From Pseudomonas vranovensis DSM 16006 (lineage in GTDB: Bacteria; Pseudomonadota; Gammaproteobacteria; Pseudomonadales; Pseudomonadaceae), in NCBI RefSeq assembly GCF_000425805.1, contig NZ_AUED01000003.1, forward strand, positions 372,001 to 436,000: a DNA stretch of 64,000 bases. Direction: 5' to 3'. The stretch's first letter is position 1; each line of letters starts with the position of its first letter. A program made the position numbers and the translations under genes. Positions 54,380 to 64,000 of this stretch are shown here, in pieces. The notes beneath the pieces were generated by a model, which saw only the letters and a program-made list of their open reading frames with translations, made no database searches and was not told where the DNA came from.

Positions 54380-55075
54380 GTGGAAGCTAACGTCGTCGAC
54401 CATACCTCCATGTGGAGCCTGGTCAGCAATGCCAGCATCGTGGTACAGCTGGTCATGCTGATTCTGGTTGCCGCATCGGTAACGTCATGGATCATGATTT
54501 TTCAGCGCAGCACCATGTTGCGCGCCGGTCGTCGAGCCCTGGACAGCTTCGAAGAGCGCTTCTGGTCGGGGATCGACCTGTCCAAGCTGTACCGTCAGGC
54601 CGGCAGCAACCCGGACCCGGATTCGGGTGTCGAGCAGGTCTTCCGCGCAGGCTTCAAGGAGTTTTCCCGTCTGCGCCAGCAACCAGGCGTCGATCCAGAT
54701 GCGGTGATGGAAGGTGTTGGTCGCGCCATGCGCGTTGCCATCTCCCGCGAAGAAGAGAAGCTTGAGCAAAGCCTGCCATTCCTGGCCACCGTAGGTTCCA
54801 CCAGCCCGTACATCGGTCTGTTCGGTACCGTGTGGGGCATCATGAACTCCTTCCGCGGCCTGGCCAGCGCCCAGCAGGCCACTCTGGCCACCGTGGCACC
54901 GGGTATCGCCGAAGCGCTGATCGCCACCGCCATCGGCCTGTTCGCCGCGATTCCAGCGGTTATTGCCTACAACCGTTTCGCTGCTCGCAGTGAAGTCTTG
55001 ATCGGCCGTTACTACACGTTCGCCGACGAGTTCCAGGCCATCCTGCACCGTAAAGTGCACACCAGCGAAGAGTGA
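54380..55075 (+). CDS. tolQ: Tol-Pal system protein TolQ
   Basis: 231 residues from a GTG with AGGAG upstream. Three membrane helices: VVQLVMLILVAASVTSWIMI, then TVGSTSPYIGLFGTVWGIMN and TAIGLFAAIPAVIAY. With TolR it uses the proton gradient to energise TolA. Similar to ExbB/MotA proteins. Confidence 0.97.
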   Translation: MEANVVDHTSMWSLVSNASIVVQLVMLILVAASVTSWIMIFQRSTMLRAGRRALDSFEERFWSGIDLSKLYRQAGSNPDPDSGVEQVFRAGFKEFSRLRQQPGVDPDAVMEGVGRAMRVAISREEEKLEQSLPFLATVGSTSPYIGLFGTVWGIMNSFRGLASAQQATLATVAPGIAEALIATAIGLFAAIPAVIAYNRFAARSEVLIGRYYTFADEFQAILHRKVHTSEE

Positions 55076-55089
55076 TCAGGTAAAAGCCC

Positions 55090-55542
55090 ATGGCCCGAGT
55101 TCGCCACAAACGCAAGCCGGTCGCCGAGATGAACGTGGTGCCATACATCGACGTGATGTTGGTACTGCTGGTCATTTTCATGGTGACCGCACCGATGCTC
55201 AACCAGGGCGTGAAGGTCGACCTGCCCAAGGTTTCCAGCGAAGCCTTGCCGCAGGACAACAACGTCCAGGTCCTGACCATTTCGATCAAGGCTGACAAGA
55301 CCTACTTCTGGAACCTTGGCAGCGAAGTCGATACCGAAAAGCAGATGGACAAGGCCATGACCTTGCCGCAAATGACCGACGCCGTAACCAAGATCATTGC
55401 CGCCGGACGCGACCAGGGCAAACAGACCCAGGTTTTCATTCGTGGCGACAAGTCCGTTGACTACGGCGCGGTCATGGGTGCCATGGGCGGGTTGCAGAAG
55501 GCAGGTGTCGGTAACGTTGGCCTGATTACCGAGGCGCCCTGA
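55090..55542 (+). CDS. tolR: Tol-Pal system protein TolR
   Basis: 150 residues. One membrane helix with the essential Asp (NVVPYIDVMLVLLVIFMV) and a periplasmic domain. Its stop codon overlaps the tolA start by one base. Confidence 0.97.
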   Translation: MARVRHKRKPVAEMNVVPYIDVMLVLLVIFMVTAPMLNQGVKVDLPKVSSEALPQDNNVQVLTISIKADKTYFWNLGSEVDTEKQMDKAMTLPQMTDAVTKIIAAGRDQGKQTQVFIRGDKSVDYGAVMGAMGGLQKAGVGNVGLITEAP

Positions 55543-56618
55543 TGCAACAGCGAGAGCCATCCGCCTCGGAAAGCTATTTCTGGCCCAGTGTCTGGGCCAT
55601 TGCGCTGCACGTCCTGGTGTTCGGCATGCTGTTCGTCAGCTTTGCCATGACCCCGGAGCTGCCGCCGGCCAAGCCTATTGTCCAGGCAACCCTGTACCAG
55701 CTGAAATCTAAAAGTCAGGCGACCACCCAGACCAATCAGAAGATTGCCGGGGAGGCCAAGAAGACGGCTTCGCGCCAGACCGAAGAAGAGCAGATGGAGC
55801 AGAAGAAGGTCGAGCAGCAGGCTGTGAAAGCTGCGGAACAAAAGAAGGAAGAGGCTGCTCAAAAGGCCGAAGAGGCCCGTGAGGCTGCCGAAGCGAAGAA
55901 AGCCGAGGAAGCGAAGAAGGTCGACGAGGCGAAGAAAACCGCCGAGGCCAAAAAAGCCGAAGAGGCGAAGAAGGCTGCTGAAAAGCAGCAGGCTGATATC
56001 GCCAAGAAAAAGGCCGAGGAAGAAGCCAAGAAAAAGGCTGACGAAGAGGCCAAGAAACAAGCGGCTGAAGAAGCCAAGAAGAAAGCTGCCGAGGACGCCA
56101 AGAAGAAGGCGGCCGAGGATGCCAAGAAAAAAACGGCGGCTGAAGAGGCGAAGAAGAAAGCCGCTGAGGACGCCAAGAAGAAAGCTGCAGCTGATGCGGC
56201 CAAGAAGAAGGCACAGGATGCAGCCCGCAAGGCGGCTGAAGACAAGAAGGCCCAGGCCCTGGCCGAGCTTCTGTCGGACACCACCGAGCGGCAGCAGGCA
56301 CTGGCTGACGAGCAGGGCGCCCAGGTGGCCGGCGACTTCGACGACCTGATCCGTGCACGTGCAGCCGAAGGCTGGGCACGTCCACCTTCTGCGCGCAAGA
56401 ACATGACGGTGGTTCTGCAAATCGGCATGTTGCCCGATGGCACCATTACCTCGGTGAGCGTAGCCCGCTCCAGTGGCGATGGTCCGTTCGACAGCTCGGC
56501 CGTTGCCGCGGTCAAGAACATTGGCCGTCTAACCGAAATGCAGGGCTTGAAACCGAGCGAGTTCAATCCCTATCGTTCATTCAAGATGACTTTCACACCT
56601 GAGGATCTAGCCTTGTGA
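55542..56618 (+). CDS. tolA: Tol-Pal system protein TolA
   Basis: 358 residues. N-terminal membrane helix with the S-H-type face ([20 protein letters not shown]), a long Ala/Lys/Glu helical domain II of about 180 residues, and the C-terminal globular domain III ([40 protein letters not shown]). It spans the periplasm between TolQR and TolB/Pal. The repeats in the middle are [12 protein letters not shown] units, not a separate DNA repeat. Confidence 0.97.
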   Translation: MQQREPSASESYFWPSVWAIALHVLVFGMLFVSFAMTPELPPAKPIVQATLYQLKSKSQATTQTNQKIAGEAKKTASRQTEEEQMEQKKVEQQAVKAAEQKKEEAAQKAEEAREAAEAKKAEEAKKVDEAKKTAEAKKAEEAKKAAEKQQADIAKKKAEEEAKKKADEEAKKQAAEEAKKKAAEDAKKKAAEDAKKKTAAEEAKKKAAEDAKKKAAADAAKKKAQDAARKAAEDKKAQALAELLSDTTERQQALADEQGAQVAGDFDDLIRARAAEGWARPPSARKNMTVVLQIGMLPDGTITSVSVARSSGDGPFDSSAVAAVKNIGRLTEMQGLKPSEFNPYRSFKMTFTPEDLAL

Positions 56619-57916
56619 TTAAACTTCTTCGAGGACTGCTGGTCGTTCTCTGCTGCGCAGCAGGGTTCGCCATGGCAGAGGAAAAGAACATTCTGGTCAC
56701 CAGTGGCAGTGACCGGGCAACGCCTATTGCGGTCGTGCCGTTCGGTCTGCAGGGCGGTAGCGTGCTGCCGGAAGACATGGCGGATATCATCGGTAATGAC
56801 CTGCGCAACTCCGGTTATTACTCGCCGATCCCGCGCCAGAACATGATCAGCCAGCCTAGCCAGGCCAGCGAAGTGATCTTCCGCGACTGGAAAGCCCTGG
56901 GCGCCCAGTACGTCATGGTCGGCAGCATCGTGCCAGCGGGCGGCCGCCTGCAGGTGCAGTACGCGCTGTTCAACGTCGCCACCGAGCAGCAAGTGCTGAC
57001 CGGCAGCGTTTCGGGCAGCGTCGATCAATTGCGCGACATGTCGCACTACATCGCCGACCAGTCGTTCGAGAAGCTCACCGGCATCAAGGGTGCATTCTCC
57101 ACCCGCATGCTGTACGTGACTGCCGAGCGCTTCTCCACCAACAACACTCGCTACACCCTGCAGCGTTCGGACTATGACGGCGCACGCGCCGTGACCCTGC
57201 TGCAATCGCGCGAGCCGATCCTGTCGCCACGTTTTGCCCCCGATGGCAAGCGTATCGCCTATGTGTCGTTCGAGCAGAAGCGTCCGCGCATCTTCGTTCA
57301 GCACATCGACACTGGCCGTCGCGAGCAGATCACCAACTTCGAAGGCCTCAACGGTGCGCCAGCCTGGTCGCCGGATGGTTCGCGCCTGGCGTTCGTGCTG
57401 TCCAAGGACGGCAACCCGGACATCTATGTGATGAACATGGGCTCGCGTCAGCTGTCGCGTGTCACTGCAGGTCCTGGCATCAACACCGAACCGTTCTGGG
57501 GTAAGGATGGCTCGACCATTTACTTCACTTCTGATCGCGGTGGCAAACCACAGATCTATAAAACCAATGTTTCGGGCGGCGGTGCCGAGCGTGTAACTTT
57601 CGTTGGTAACTACAACGCCAACCCTAAACTGTCGGCGGACGAAAAGACCCTGGTGATGATTCATCGTCAACAAGGTTTCACCAACTTCAAAGTGGCTGCG
57701 CAAGATTTGCAACGCGGCAGTGTAAAGATTCTCTCTGAAACAAGTCTTGATGAGTCCCCCACTGTTGCGCCTAACGGCACCATGCTAATCTACGCCACCC
57801 GCCAGCAGGGCCGGGGAGTCTTGATGCTCGTCTCTCTCAACGGACGCGTGAGGCTCCCGCTTCCTACCGCTCAAGGCGAAGTCAGAGAACCGTCCTGGTC
57901 CCCTTACCTGAACTGA
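56615..57916 (+). CDS. tolB: Tol-Pal system beta-propeller protein TolB
   Basis: 433 residues from a GTG overlapping the tolA stop. Signal peptide [21 protein letters not shown], then N-terminal domain ([20 protein letters not shown]) and a six-bladed propeller with repeated [14 protein letters not shown] blades. It binds Pal and TolA in the periplasm. Confidence 0.98.
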   Translation: MIKLLRGLLVVLCCAAGFAMAEEKNILVTSGSDRATPIAVVPFGLQGGSVLPEDMADIIGNDLRNSGYYSPIPRQNMISQPSQASEVIFRDWKALGAQYVMVGSIVPAGGRLQVQYALFNVATEQQVLTGSVSGSVDQLRDMSHYIADQSFEKLTGIKGAFSTRMLYVTAERFSTNNTRYTLQRSDYDGARAVTLLQSREPILSPRFAPDGKRIAYVSFEQKRPRIFVQHIDTGRREQITNFEGLNGAPAWSPDGSRLAFVLSKDGNPDIYVMNMGSRQLSRVTAGPGINTEPFWGKDGSTIYFTSDRGGKPQIYKTNVSGGGAERVTFVGNYNANPKLSADEKTLVMIHRQQGFTNFKVAAQDLQRGSVKILSETSLDESPTVAPNGTMLIYATRQQGRGVLMLVSLNGRVRLPLPTAQGEVREPSWSPYLN

Positions 57917-57968
57917 CGCGGCGCTTTACGTTTTACTTAACACATTGGGGTTCATTAGGAGTTTCACG

Positions 57969-58466
57969 ATGGAAATGCTGAAGTTTGGTAAGTTTGCTGC
58001 GCTGGCTCTGGCCATGGCCGTAGCCGTAGGTTGCTCTTCCAAAGGCGGCGACGACGCTGGTCAAGGCGCTGTTGATCCTAACGCTGGTTACGGTGCCAAC
58101 ACTGGCGCTGTTGACGGCAGCCTGAGCGAAGAAGCTGCTCTGCGCGCAATCACCACCTTCTACTTCGAATACGACAGCTCGGACCTGAAGCCAGAAGCCA
58201 TGCGCGCTCTGGACGTTCATGCCAAGGACCTGAAAGGCAACGGCGCTCGCGTCGTGCTGGAAGGTAACACCGACGAGCGTGGTACTCGCGAATACAACAT
58301 GGCTCTGGGCGAGCGTCGTGCGAAAGCCGTTCAGCGCTACCTGGTCCTGCAAGGCGTTTCTCCTGCCCAACTGGAACTGGTTTCCTACGGCGAAGAGCGT
58401 CCAGTTGCCACCGGCAACGACGAGCAGTCCTGGGCTCAGAACCGTCGCGTCGAACTGCGTAAGTAA
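57969..58466 (+). CDS. pal: Peptidoglycan-associated lipoprotein Pal
   Basis: 165 residues from ATG 57969. Lipobox AVAVGC; OmpA-like peptidoglycan-binding domain ([49 protein letters not shown]). It anchors the outer membrane to the wall. cpoB follows after 6 bp. Confidence 0.98.
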   Translation: MEMLKFGKFAALALAMAVAVGCSSKGGDDAGQGAVDPNAGYGANTGAVDGSLSEEAALRAITTFYFEYDSSDLKPEAMRALDVHAKDLKGNGARVVLEGNTDERGTREYNMALGERRAKAVQRYLVLQGVSPAQLELVSYGEERPVATGNDEQSWAQNRRVELRK

Positions 58467-58472
58467 TTCGAT

Positions 58473-59282
58473 ATGCGAATGTGCCGCCGTGCTGTAACCG
58501 TCCTGGCGCTCAGCCTGCCACTCGTGGCATTGGCTGAGGTTCCTGTTGTTGATGACAACGCAGGCTATAGCGGCGCTAGCAGCTATCCACCTGCGGGTTA
58601 TGGTACGAACGGCGCCTACGCCGGGGGAGGGGTTACGGCCCCTGCCTCGGCGCAGGGTCAGCTGTTCATGCAACTGCAGCAGATGCAGGATCAGCTGTCG
58701 CGTCAACAAGGCATCATCGAAGAGCTGCAAAACGATGTTGCGCGCATGAAGCAGGAAAGCCTGGAGCGATACCAGGACCTGGATCGGCGTATTGGAACTG
58801 GCGGTGCTCCTGCCGCAGCTCCCGAGAATTCCGCAACCGGTGGCGCCGGTGCCGCTGCAGGTGCTGCCGCCGCGCAACAACCTGCAGCCAGTAGCGAACC
58901 TGGTGATCCGGCCAAAGAGAAGCTCTACTACGATGCGGCTTTTGACCTGATCAAGGCCAAGGACTTCGACAAGGCCAGCCAGGCGTTCAATGCCTTTCTG
59001 CGCAAGTATCCGAATAGCCAGTACGCCGGCAATGCCCAGTACTGGCTTGGTGAAGTCAACCTGGCCAAAGGTGATCTGCAAGCCGCCGGACAAGCCTTCG
59101 CCAAGGTCAGCCAAGTGTATCCCAAGCACAACAAGGTGCCGGATTCACTGTACAAGCTGGCCGACGTAGAGCGCCGCCTGGGGCACACTGACCGGGTCAA
59201 AGGCATTTTGCAGCAGGTCATTACCCAATATCCGGGAACCTCTGCTGCACAACTGGCCCAGCGCGACCTGCAAAAGCTCTAA
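58473..59282 (+). CDS. cpoB: Cell division coordinator CpoB (YbgF)
   Basis: 269 residues. Signal peptide (VTVLALSLPLVALA before EVPVV), a coiled-coil (LFMQLQQMQDQLSRQQGIIE) and C-terminal TPR repeats (YYDAAFDLIKAKDFDKASQA; YWLGEVNLAKGDLQAAGQAF). It couples Tol-Pal to PBP1B during division. It is the last gene of the tol-pal operon. Confidence 0.96.
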   Translation: MRMCRRAVTVLALSLPLVALAEVPVVDDNAGYSGASSYPPAGYGTNGAYAGGGVTAPASAQGQLFMQLQQMQDQLSRQQGIIEELQNDVARMKQESLERYQDLDRRIGTGGAPAAAPENSATGGAGAAAGAAAAQQPAASSEPGDPAKEKLYYDAAFDLIKAKDFDKASQAFNAFLRKYPNSQYAGNAQYWLGEVNLAKGDLQAAGQAFAKVSQVYPKHNKVPDSLYKLADVERRLGHTDRVKGILQQVITQYPGTSAAQLAQRDLQKL

Positions 59283-59299
59283 ACCGGTCGCTTTAAAAG

Positions 59300-59325
59300 A
59301 AACCCGCGCTAGTCGCGGGTTTTTT
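59300..59325 (+). terminator. Terminator of the tol-pal operon
   Basis: AACCCGCG/CTAGT/CGCGGGTT followed by a T run, about 20 bp after the cpoB stop codon. Confidence 0.9.
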
Positions 59326-59441
59326 CGTTAGAATCTCAGCCCTTTTATTGATCTACGCTGCTGTGAACTACGCGATGACGGGTTTTCAGCGGTGCCTGAC
59401 GGAGGCGGACAGCCTGTTTAGCTGTTACGCCCGTGGCGATT

Positions 59442-60089
59442 ATGCAAGACACATTACGTATCACCGAAGTTTTTTACTCTTTGCAGGGTGAAACGCGTAC
59501 CGCTGGCCTGCCCACGGTATTTGTCCGTCTCACCGGGTGCCCGTTGCGCTGCCAGTATTGCGACAGCGAATACGCATTCAGTGGCGGCACCGTTCGCACA
59601 CTTGATTCGATCCTTGAGCAGGTAGCAGCTTTCAAGCCGCGCTACGTCTGCGTCACCGGTGGCGAGCCGTTGGCCCAGCCCAATGCCATCCCTTTGCTGG
59701 AAAAGCTCTGCGACGCCGGTTACGAGGTGTCGCTCGAGACCAGCGGCGCCCTGGATATTTCCAAGGTCGACCCGCGGGTAAGTCGCGTGCTCGACCTCAA
59801 GACCCCGGGTTCCAAGGAAGCCGCTCGCAATCGCTACGAGAACATTGAGCTGCTGACCGACAACGACCAGGTCAAGTTCGTCCTCTGTTCGCGGGAAGAC
59901 TATGACTGGGCGGTGTCCAAGCTGATCCAGTATGGACTGGACCAGCGAGCGGGCGAGGTGCTGTTTTCGCCAAGCCATCACGAGCTGCGGGCAACCGACC
60001 TTGCCGACTGGATCGTGGCTGACAACCTACCGGTGCGCTTGCAGATGCAGTTGCACAAATTGCTCTGGAATGACGAGCCCGGCCGCTGA
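59442..60089 (+). CDS. queE: 7-carboxy-7-deazaguanine synthase QueE
   Basis: 215 residues from ATG 59442 ([17 protein letters not shown]); a GTG at 59433 is possible. The radical SAM cluster is CPLRCQYC (C-x3-C-x2-C) and the SAM region [13 protein letters not shown]. It makes the deazaguanine core of queuosine. queC follows after 14 bp. Confidence 0.96.
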   Translation: MQDTLRITEVFYSLQGETRTAGLPTVFVRLTGCPLRCQYCDSEYAFSGGTVRTLDSILEQVAAFKPRYVCVTGGEPLAQPNAIPLLEKLCDAGYEVSLETSGALDISKVDPRVSRVLDLKTPGSKEAARNRYENIELLTDNDQVKFVLCSREDYDWAVSKLIQYGLDQRAGEVLFSPSHHELRATDLADWIVADNLPVRLQMQLHKLLWNDEPGR

Positions 60090-60103
60090 AAGGAGTGAAT
60101 GCA

Positions 60104-60778
60104 ATGACTGAGAAACGCGCGGTAATCCTGCTGTCCGGTGGCCTTGATTCGGCCACCGTGGTCGCCATGGCGAAGGCCGAGGGCTACAGCTGCTACACCA
60201 TGAGCTTCGACTACGGCCAGCGCCATCGTGCTGAGCTCAATGCCGCTGCGCGAGTTGCCCGCGACCTGGGCGTGGTCGAGCACAAGGTCATCGGCCTGAA
60301 CCTGGACGGTATCGGTGGTTCGGCCCTGACCGACAGCAGCATCGATGTGCCTGAAGCGCCAAGTGAAGGCATTCCGGTTACCTACGTGCCGGCCCGCAAC
60401 ACCGTGTTCCTGTCGCTGGCACTGGGCTGGGCTGAAGTACTGAATGCACGGGATATCTTCATTGGCGTCAACGCTGTGGACTATTCCGGTTACCCGGATT
60501 GCCGCCCCGAGTTTGTCGAGGCTTTCCAGCGCATGGCGAACCTGGCTACCAAGGCCGGTGTCGAAGGGCAGGGCTTCCGTATCCAGGCGCCGCTGCAGAA
60601 CCTGAGCAAGGCGCAGATCGTTCTGGCCGGGATAGCCCGTGGTGTGGATTACAGCCTTACTGTTTCCTGCTACCAGGCCGACGATGAAGGCCGTGCCTGT
60701 GGCAAATGTGACAGCTGCCGCCTGCGCGCCGACGGCTTCAAGGCGGCGGGTGTAGAGGACCCGACACGATATTTTTAA
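60104..60778 (+). CDS. queC: 7-cyano-7-deazaguanine synthase QueC
   Basis: 224 residues from ATG 60104 with AGGAG upstream. PP-loop [18 protein letters not shown], later [17 protein letters not shown], and zinc cysteines in [20 protein letters not shown]. It converts the QueE product to preQ0 with ATP. A strong promoter and tRNA-Lys follow. Confidence 0.97.
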   Translation: MTEKRAVILLSGGLDSATVVAMAKAEGYSCYTMSFDYGQRHRAELNAAARVARDLGVVEHKVIGLNLDGIGGSALTDSSIDVPEAPSEGIPVTYVPARNTVFLSLALGWAEVLNARDIFIGVNAVDYSGYPDCRPEFVEAFQRMANLATKAGVEGQGFRIQAPLQNLSKAQIVLAGIARGVDYSLTVSCYQADDEGRACGKCDSCRLRADGFKAAGVEDPTRYF

Positions 60779-60797
60779 ATTATTTTGCGATGGGGTG

Positions 60798-60825
60798 TTG
60801 ATTTCCTGTTAGAAATCAGTATTAT
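60798..60825 (+). promoter_or_regulatory. Promoter of tRNA-Lys
   Basis: TTGATT (60798-60803), 16 bp, TATTAT (60820-60825), then about 14 bp to the mature tRNA 5' end. Confidence 0.7.
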
Positions 60826-60839
60826 ACGCGCCATCCAAC

Positions 60840-60915
60840 GGGTCGTTAGCTCAGTTGGTAGAGCAGTTGGCTTTTAACCAATTGGTCGTAGGTTCGAATC
60901 CTACACGACCCACCA
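60840..60915 (+). tRNA. tRNA-Lys (TTT)
   Basis: 76 nt including encoded CCA. Acceptor stem GGGTCGT pairs with ACGACCC, anticodon loop CTTTTAA gives anticodon TTT, and the T arm has GGTTCGAATCC. It decodes AAA and AAG. Confidence 0.98.
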
Positions 60916-60927
60916 TACGCTGTAAGA

Positions 60928-60963
60928 GAAAGCCCGCTACCTGAAAAGGTCGCGGGCTTTTTC
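60928..60963 (+). terminator. Terminator of tRNA-Lys
   Basis: GAAAGCCCGC pairs with GCGGGCTTTTTC across 14 bases, starting 13 bp after the tRNA. Confidence 0.88.
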
Positions 60964-60982
60964 GTTTTCGGGATAAAAGCAT

Positions 60983-61034
60983 TGCGGGGCAAGCCCGCTC
61001 CCACAGCATCTGCAGGAGCGGGCTTGCCCCGCGA
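60983..61034. repeat. REP-type inverted repeat pair
   Basis: TGCGGGGCAAGCCCGCTCC (60983-61001) and GGAGCGGGCTTGCCCCGCG (61015-61033) are nearly perfect inverted copies across 13 bp, matching the Pseudomonas REP core. The pair lies between tRNA-Lys and the converging receptor gene. Confidence 0.85.
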
Positions 61035-61041
61035 TCACACG

Positions 61042-63261
61042 TTAGAACGCGTACGTGGCCGAAAGAATGGCCGACCGCGCATCCCCATACTCAATGGCCG
61101 ACGAACGGGCATCCGTACCGTTCTGCTGGCGCACCCGCTCCACATAGTCCTCGTCGAACAGGTTGTTGACGTTCAGCTGCAGGTCCAGCTGTTCGTTGAC
61201 CCGGTAGGCAACCATGGCGTTGTGTACCCAGTAGGCATCAAGCTTGGCGGTGGTACTGGAGGTCACGTTGCGCTCGCTGACGTAGCGCGCGCCATAGCCG
61301 ACCGTCCAGTCGGCCGGCAGTTTGTATGTCGTCCACAGGTTGAGCGAGCGCGGCGGAGTGTTGCCCAGCGCCTGGCCTTCACGGGCGATGCCGGCGGCAG
61401 TATCGGCGGCATCGAGCGTTTCGCTGTCGAGGAAGGTGTAGTTGGCGAACACGTCCCACTGCTCGGTGATGTGGCCGGTCACGCCTACTTCAAGCCCCTG
61501 TACCCGCTGCTTGCCCGCCAATTGGGTGGAGCCATCGGCCATGGTTTCGCGCGCGTTGGTCTTCTCTACACGAAACAACGCTGCATCGAGCTCCAGGCGC
61601 TTGTCCAGCAACTCCCATTTGGTGCCCAGTTCCCAGGTTTCGTTCTTCTCGGGCGACAAGTCTGCAGTGGCAGTGGTCAAGCCGCCGCCGGTGGAGGCCA
61701 GGCTTTCGGTCGAGGGGTTGAAGGAGTTGCCCCAGGCGACATAGATGCGACCGTTCTCGGTGGGCTTGTAGACCAGGCCTGCGCGGCCGCTGAGTTTTTC
61801 ATCGGTAGAGTCGACGTCAGAGGTTTTCACGTGATCGGCGCCGTAGCCTTGGGCTTCGCCTTTGAACTTGTCGTAGCGCAGGCCCAGGTTCAGGTCCCAC
61901 TGCTCGTGCAGGGCGATGGTGTCGAAGACATAGAGGGCCTGGTTGGTCAGTTCGGTCTCGGTATAGCCGCTGGTGGCCTTGTTGCTCGGCCCGGTCCATT
62001 TCCCGGGCGGGTTGCTCAGGTCGTAGCCATCGGTGGGGTACAGGGCGTTGCCCAGGCCATGTCCGTAGGTTTTCAGGTCCAGGGTTTCACGCGAGACCTC
62101 AACGCCGGTGACCAGGTCGTGGCGCATGCCCAGCAGGTTGAAATTGCTCACCAGGTTCGTCTGGTTGATCCACATTTCGGTTGTCGCGTCTCGGCCGTAG
62201 CCTTGCGGGCCGGCAGGGCGGTAGCGGCCAGCCGGCACGCCGGTTGTGTTGACATGCGAAGCAGACACAATGGTGTCGCGGGCAATGTGGCTGTAGCGGG
62301 TGAGGTTCTGCAGGCGCAGGTTGTCGTTGAAATCGTGCTCGAAGTTGGCGGTGAAGGAGCTTTGCTCGACCTCCTCCTTGTCCAGGTTCTTCCAGCCGAA
62401 ATAATCTTCACGGCTGACCCCGCCCAGCTTCTTGCCATCCAGGGCCGGTACGCCGTAGTCGGGCAGATTGTCGTCCACCTGGTGGAAGGCGCTCAGGGTC
62501 AGGCGTGTGGACTCGCTGAAACCCAGGCGCAAGGAAGGCGCAAGCCCCCAGCGTTCGCGGTCGATCTCTTCGCGCCCGGCCACATCGTTCTGGTGGCCCA
62601 TGAGGTTGACCCGGAACGCGCTGTTCTCGCCTACGCCTTCGAGCGGCTGGTTGCTGTCCAGGGTCATGCGGTAGTAGTTGTCGGTACCGACACTGCCCCC
62701 CAGGCGAGTAAACGCCCGGTCCTGTGGCTGCTTGCTGATGATGTTGATGCTGCCGCCGGTGGTGCCTGCACCACCGAACACCGAGTTGGGTCCTTTGATG
62801 ACTTCGACTTGCTCGATGTTGAAGGTGTCGGTGCGGTTGGTCTGGGCGCTGTCGCGCAGGCCGTCGATCTGGATGTTGCTGTTGGCCGAGAAGCCGCGGA
62901 TGTTGATGCTGTCGCCAGAGCCGCCACCCCCTTCACCGGCGTTGAAGGTGATGCCCGAGACGTTTGACAGCACCTGGCGCAAGCTCAGCGCTTGTTGCTC
63001 CTGAATGACCTGGGCAGGGACCACAGTGATGGTCTGCGGCATATCGAGCAGGGGCTTGGCCAATTTGCTGGAGGCCGAGTGCTCGGTTTTGTAGGGGCTG
63101 CCGGACTGGGCGTCGACGTTGATATTGTCCAGTTGCAGGGCTTTTTGTCCGGCCTGTTCGGCAATGGCGTAACCACTTGAGGAAGCAACGGCAAGACCCA
63201 GTGCACAGGCCTTGAAAGGGCGGGGGGAGCGGGTGGAGGCGTTGGAGCTTGTCATGGGCAA
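61042..63261 (-). CDS. TonB-dependent siderophore receptor
   Basis: 739 residues. Signal peptide region, then a plug domain (MPQTITVVPAQVIQEQQAL; INIRGFSANSNIQIDGLRDS; GTTGGSINIISKQP) and a 22-strand barrel ending in the aromatic GDARSAILSATYAF. The layout is that of catecholate receptors such as Fiu/BfrA type. It imports a ferric siderophore with TonB-ExbBD energy. A Fur-like box is upstream. Confidence 0.93.
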   Translation of the reverse strand: MPMTSSNASTRSPRPFKACALGLAVASSSGYAIAEQAGQKALQLDNINVDAQSGSPYKTEHSASSKLAKPLLDMPQTITVVPAQVIQEQQALSLRQVLSNVSGITFNAGEGGGGSGDSINIRGFSANSNIQIDGLRDSAQTNRTDTFNIEQVEVIKGPNSVFGGAGTTGGSINIISKQPQDRAFTRLGGSVGTDNYYRMTLDSNQPLEGVGENSAFRVNLMGHQNDVAGREEIDRERWGLAPSLRLGFSESTRLTLSAFHQVDDNLPDYGVPALDGKKLGGVSREDYFGWKNLDKEEVEQSSFTANFEHDFNDNLRLQNLTRYSHIARDTIVSASHVNTTGVPAGRYRPAGPQGYGRDATTEMWINQTNLVSNFNLLGMRHDLVTGVEVSRETLDLKTYGHGLGNALYPTDGYDLSNPPGKWTGPSNKATSGYTETELTNQALYVFDTIALHEQWDLNLGLRYDKFKGEAQGYGADHVKTSDVDSTDEKLSGRAGLVYKPTENGRIYVAWGNSFNPSTESLASTGGGLTTATADLSPEKNETWELGTKWELLDKRLELDAALFRVEKTNARETMADGSTQLAGKQRVQGLEVGVTGHITEQWDVFANYTFLDSETLDAADTAAGIAREGQALGNTPPRSLNLWTTYKLPADWTVGYGARYVSERNVTSSTTAKLDAYWVHNAMVAYRVNEQLDLQLNVNNLFDEDYVERVRQQNGTDARSSAIEYGDARSAILSATYAF

Positions 63262-63334
63262 GGAAACCTGAGAAGGCAGAAGTTACATTTGTTATTGAGA
63301 AGCATTAACAAGTGTACGCCTGAGGCACCTCGGG

Positions 63335-63348
63335 TGAGAATGATTTAC
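63335..63348. promoter_or_regulatory. Possible Fur box upstream of the receptor
   Basis: TGAGAATGATTTAC resembles half of the Fur consensus (GATAATGATAATCATTATC). It lies 74 bp before the receptor ATG. A second weaker stretch, TGAGAAGCATTAAC, is around 63296-63309. Confidence 0.5.
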
Positions 63349-63501
63349 AGAAACTGTATGTGTGAGCAAATATTGCAGAGATTATTGCCACATTCACAGA
63401 TACGAAAAGCGTCGTAATCCGTGATGCACAATGCCGTGCGAAGCGTCTGACTGCTTTATAGTAGCGGCCTTCAAAATGGCGCCTGCGGGAAAGGAAGTGG
63501 T

Positions 63502-64000
63502 GTGTTTTTCAGGTTAATTCTGATCGCCTTCGTGTTGGCGATATCGGCGTGCAGTTCCCACTCCCCCAGCCCGGGCCCAGCGGCCAATAAAGTGGTCAGC
63601 GGCGTATACAAGGTCAAGCGCGGCGACACCCTGTATTCGATTGCCACGCGCCACGGCTGGAACTTCAAGGCGTTGGCACGCTACAACGGCATCAGCGCGC
63701 CTTATGCGGTGAATGTCGGCCAGACCATTCGCTTTGGTGGCTCGAAAGCTTCCAACCGCACGACCACCACGACTGCCAGCAAGGGCAAGCCCGTGGCCCC
63801 GTCCACCAAGGTTACCCTGCGTGGCTGGGCGTGGCCGCTGGAGGGCGCGGTGATCGGCCGCTACTCATCGGCCGACAAACTCAACAAGGGCATCCGCATC
63901 GCCGCCACCCGGGGCCAGCCGGTTTACGCCAGCCTGGGCGGCAAGGTGGCGTTCGCGGTGAACATCCGCGGCTACGGCAACCTGATCATCCTCCAGCATG
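63502..64000 (+). CDS. Second NlpD-like LysM/M23 lipoprotein, 5' part
   Basis: 166 codons are visible before the window end. GTG 63502 follows AAGGAA. Lipobox AISAC, one LysM domain (YKVKRGDTLYSIATRHGWNF), a Thr/Ser/Lys linker and the start of an M23-like domain. The metal-binding motif is lost: NKGIRIAA stands where HxGxD would be. It is similar to the protein at 342-1217 but shorter in the linker, a paralogous pair within one window. Confidence 0.88.
   Translation, partial: MFFRLILIAFVLAISACSSHSPSPGPAANKVVSGVYKVKRGDTLYSIATRHGWNFKALARYNGISAPYAVNVGQTIRFGGSKASNRTTTTTASKGKPVAPSTKVTLRGWAWPLEGAVIGRYSSADKLNKGIRIAATRGQPVYASLGGKVAFAVNIRGYGNLIILQH

Noticed and set aside
55750..56270. Repetitive DNA in tolA
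   Set aside because: It encodes the normal Ala/Lys/Glu helical domain of TolA and is not a mobile or CRISPR-type repeat.

Overview
The window is a contiguous piece of a Pseudomonas chromosome, most likely the P. putida/P. fluorescens side of the genus. This rests on GC-rich coding sequence, the order pcm-nlpD-rpoS-rsmZ-fdxA-mutS, the divergent finR/fpr pair, an OprD porin next to proS, and a complete ruvCAB-ybgC-tolQRAB-pal-cpoB-queE-queC block.

Layout. 1-5.9 kb: end of pcm, nlpD, the stationary-phase sigma factor rpoS, the small RNA RsmZ with a GacA-type upstream box about 185 bp before it, then fdxA and mutS on the minus strand. 6.0-20.3 kb: a tail-only, P2-like contractile bacteriocin (R-type tailocin) in the mutS-cinA interval. 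It carries an S24/XRE repressor flanked by TGCAT palindromes, a promoter and leader, holin, spike V, baseplate W-J-I, a split tail fibre (H plus a separate beta-helix-like protein), an amber-interrupted small membrane gene, sheath FI, tube FII, the E/E' frameshift pair, a short tape measure with an internal duplication, an enlarged U, X, D, a GH19 endolysin and nested Rz/Rz1. No capsid, portal, terminase, integrase or replication gene is present. 20.3-22.5 kb: cinA, recA with a LexA box, recX. 22.5-31.4 kb: LOG-family protein, small RHH protein, PA3611-like exported protein, tapT, erdR, dgkA, finR/fpr, trmO, a DUF1456 protein, a pseudouridine-synthase-like protein without its catalytic Asp, and a GNAT protein. 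31.4-44.9 kb: rimO, kup, a virJ-like hydrolase with mprF, two initiator tRNAs, dinB, a lipoprotein, proS and oprD. 45.7-60.8 kb: HIT protein, slyX, a membrane cold-shock protein, a Dps-like protein, an RHH protein, FmdB, aspS, yebC, ruvCAB, tol-pal, queE and queC. 60.8-64 kb: tRNA-Lys, a REP pair, a TonB-dependent siderophore receptor, and a second NlpD-like gene cut by the window end.

How it works together. The tailocin probably responds to DNA damage: its S24 repressor has a RecA-type self-cleavage layout, and recA lies just downstream of the cluster. Lysis would need the holin, the GH19 enzyme and the Rz/Rz1 spanins. Killing spectrum should be set by the separate AT-richer fibre gene at 11667-12437. 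The most unusual points are the split fibre, intercistronic hairpins placed just before ribosome binding sites, a duplicated glycine-rich tape measure beside an extended U protein, triple repeats at the gpI C-terminus, and a non-canonical recoding site in gpE.
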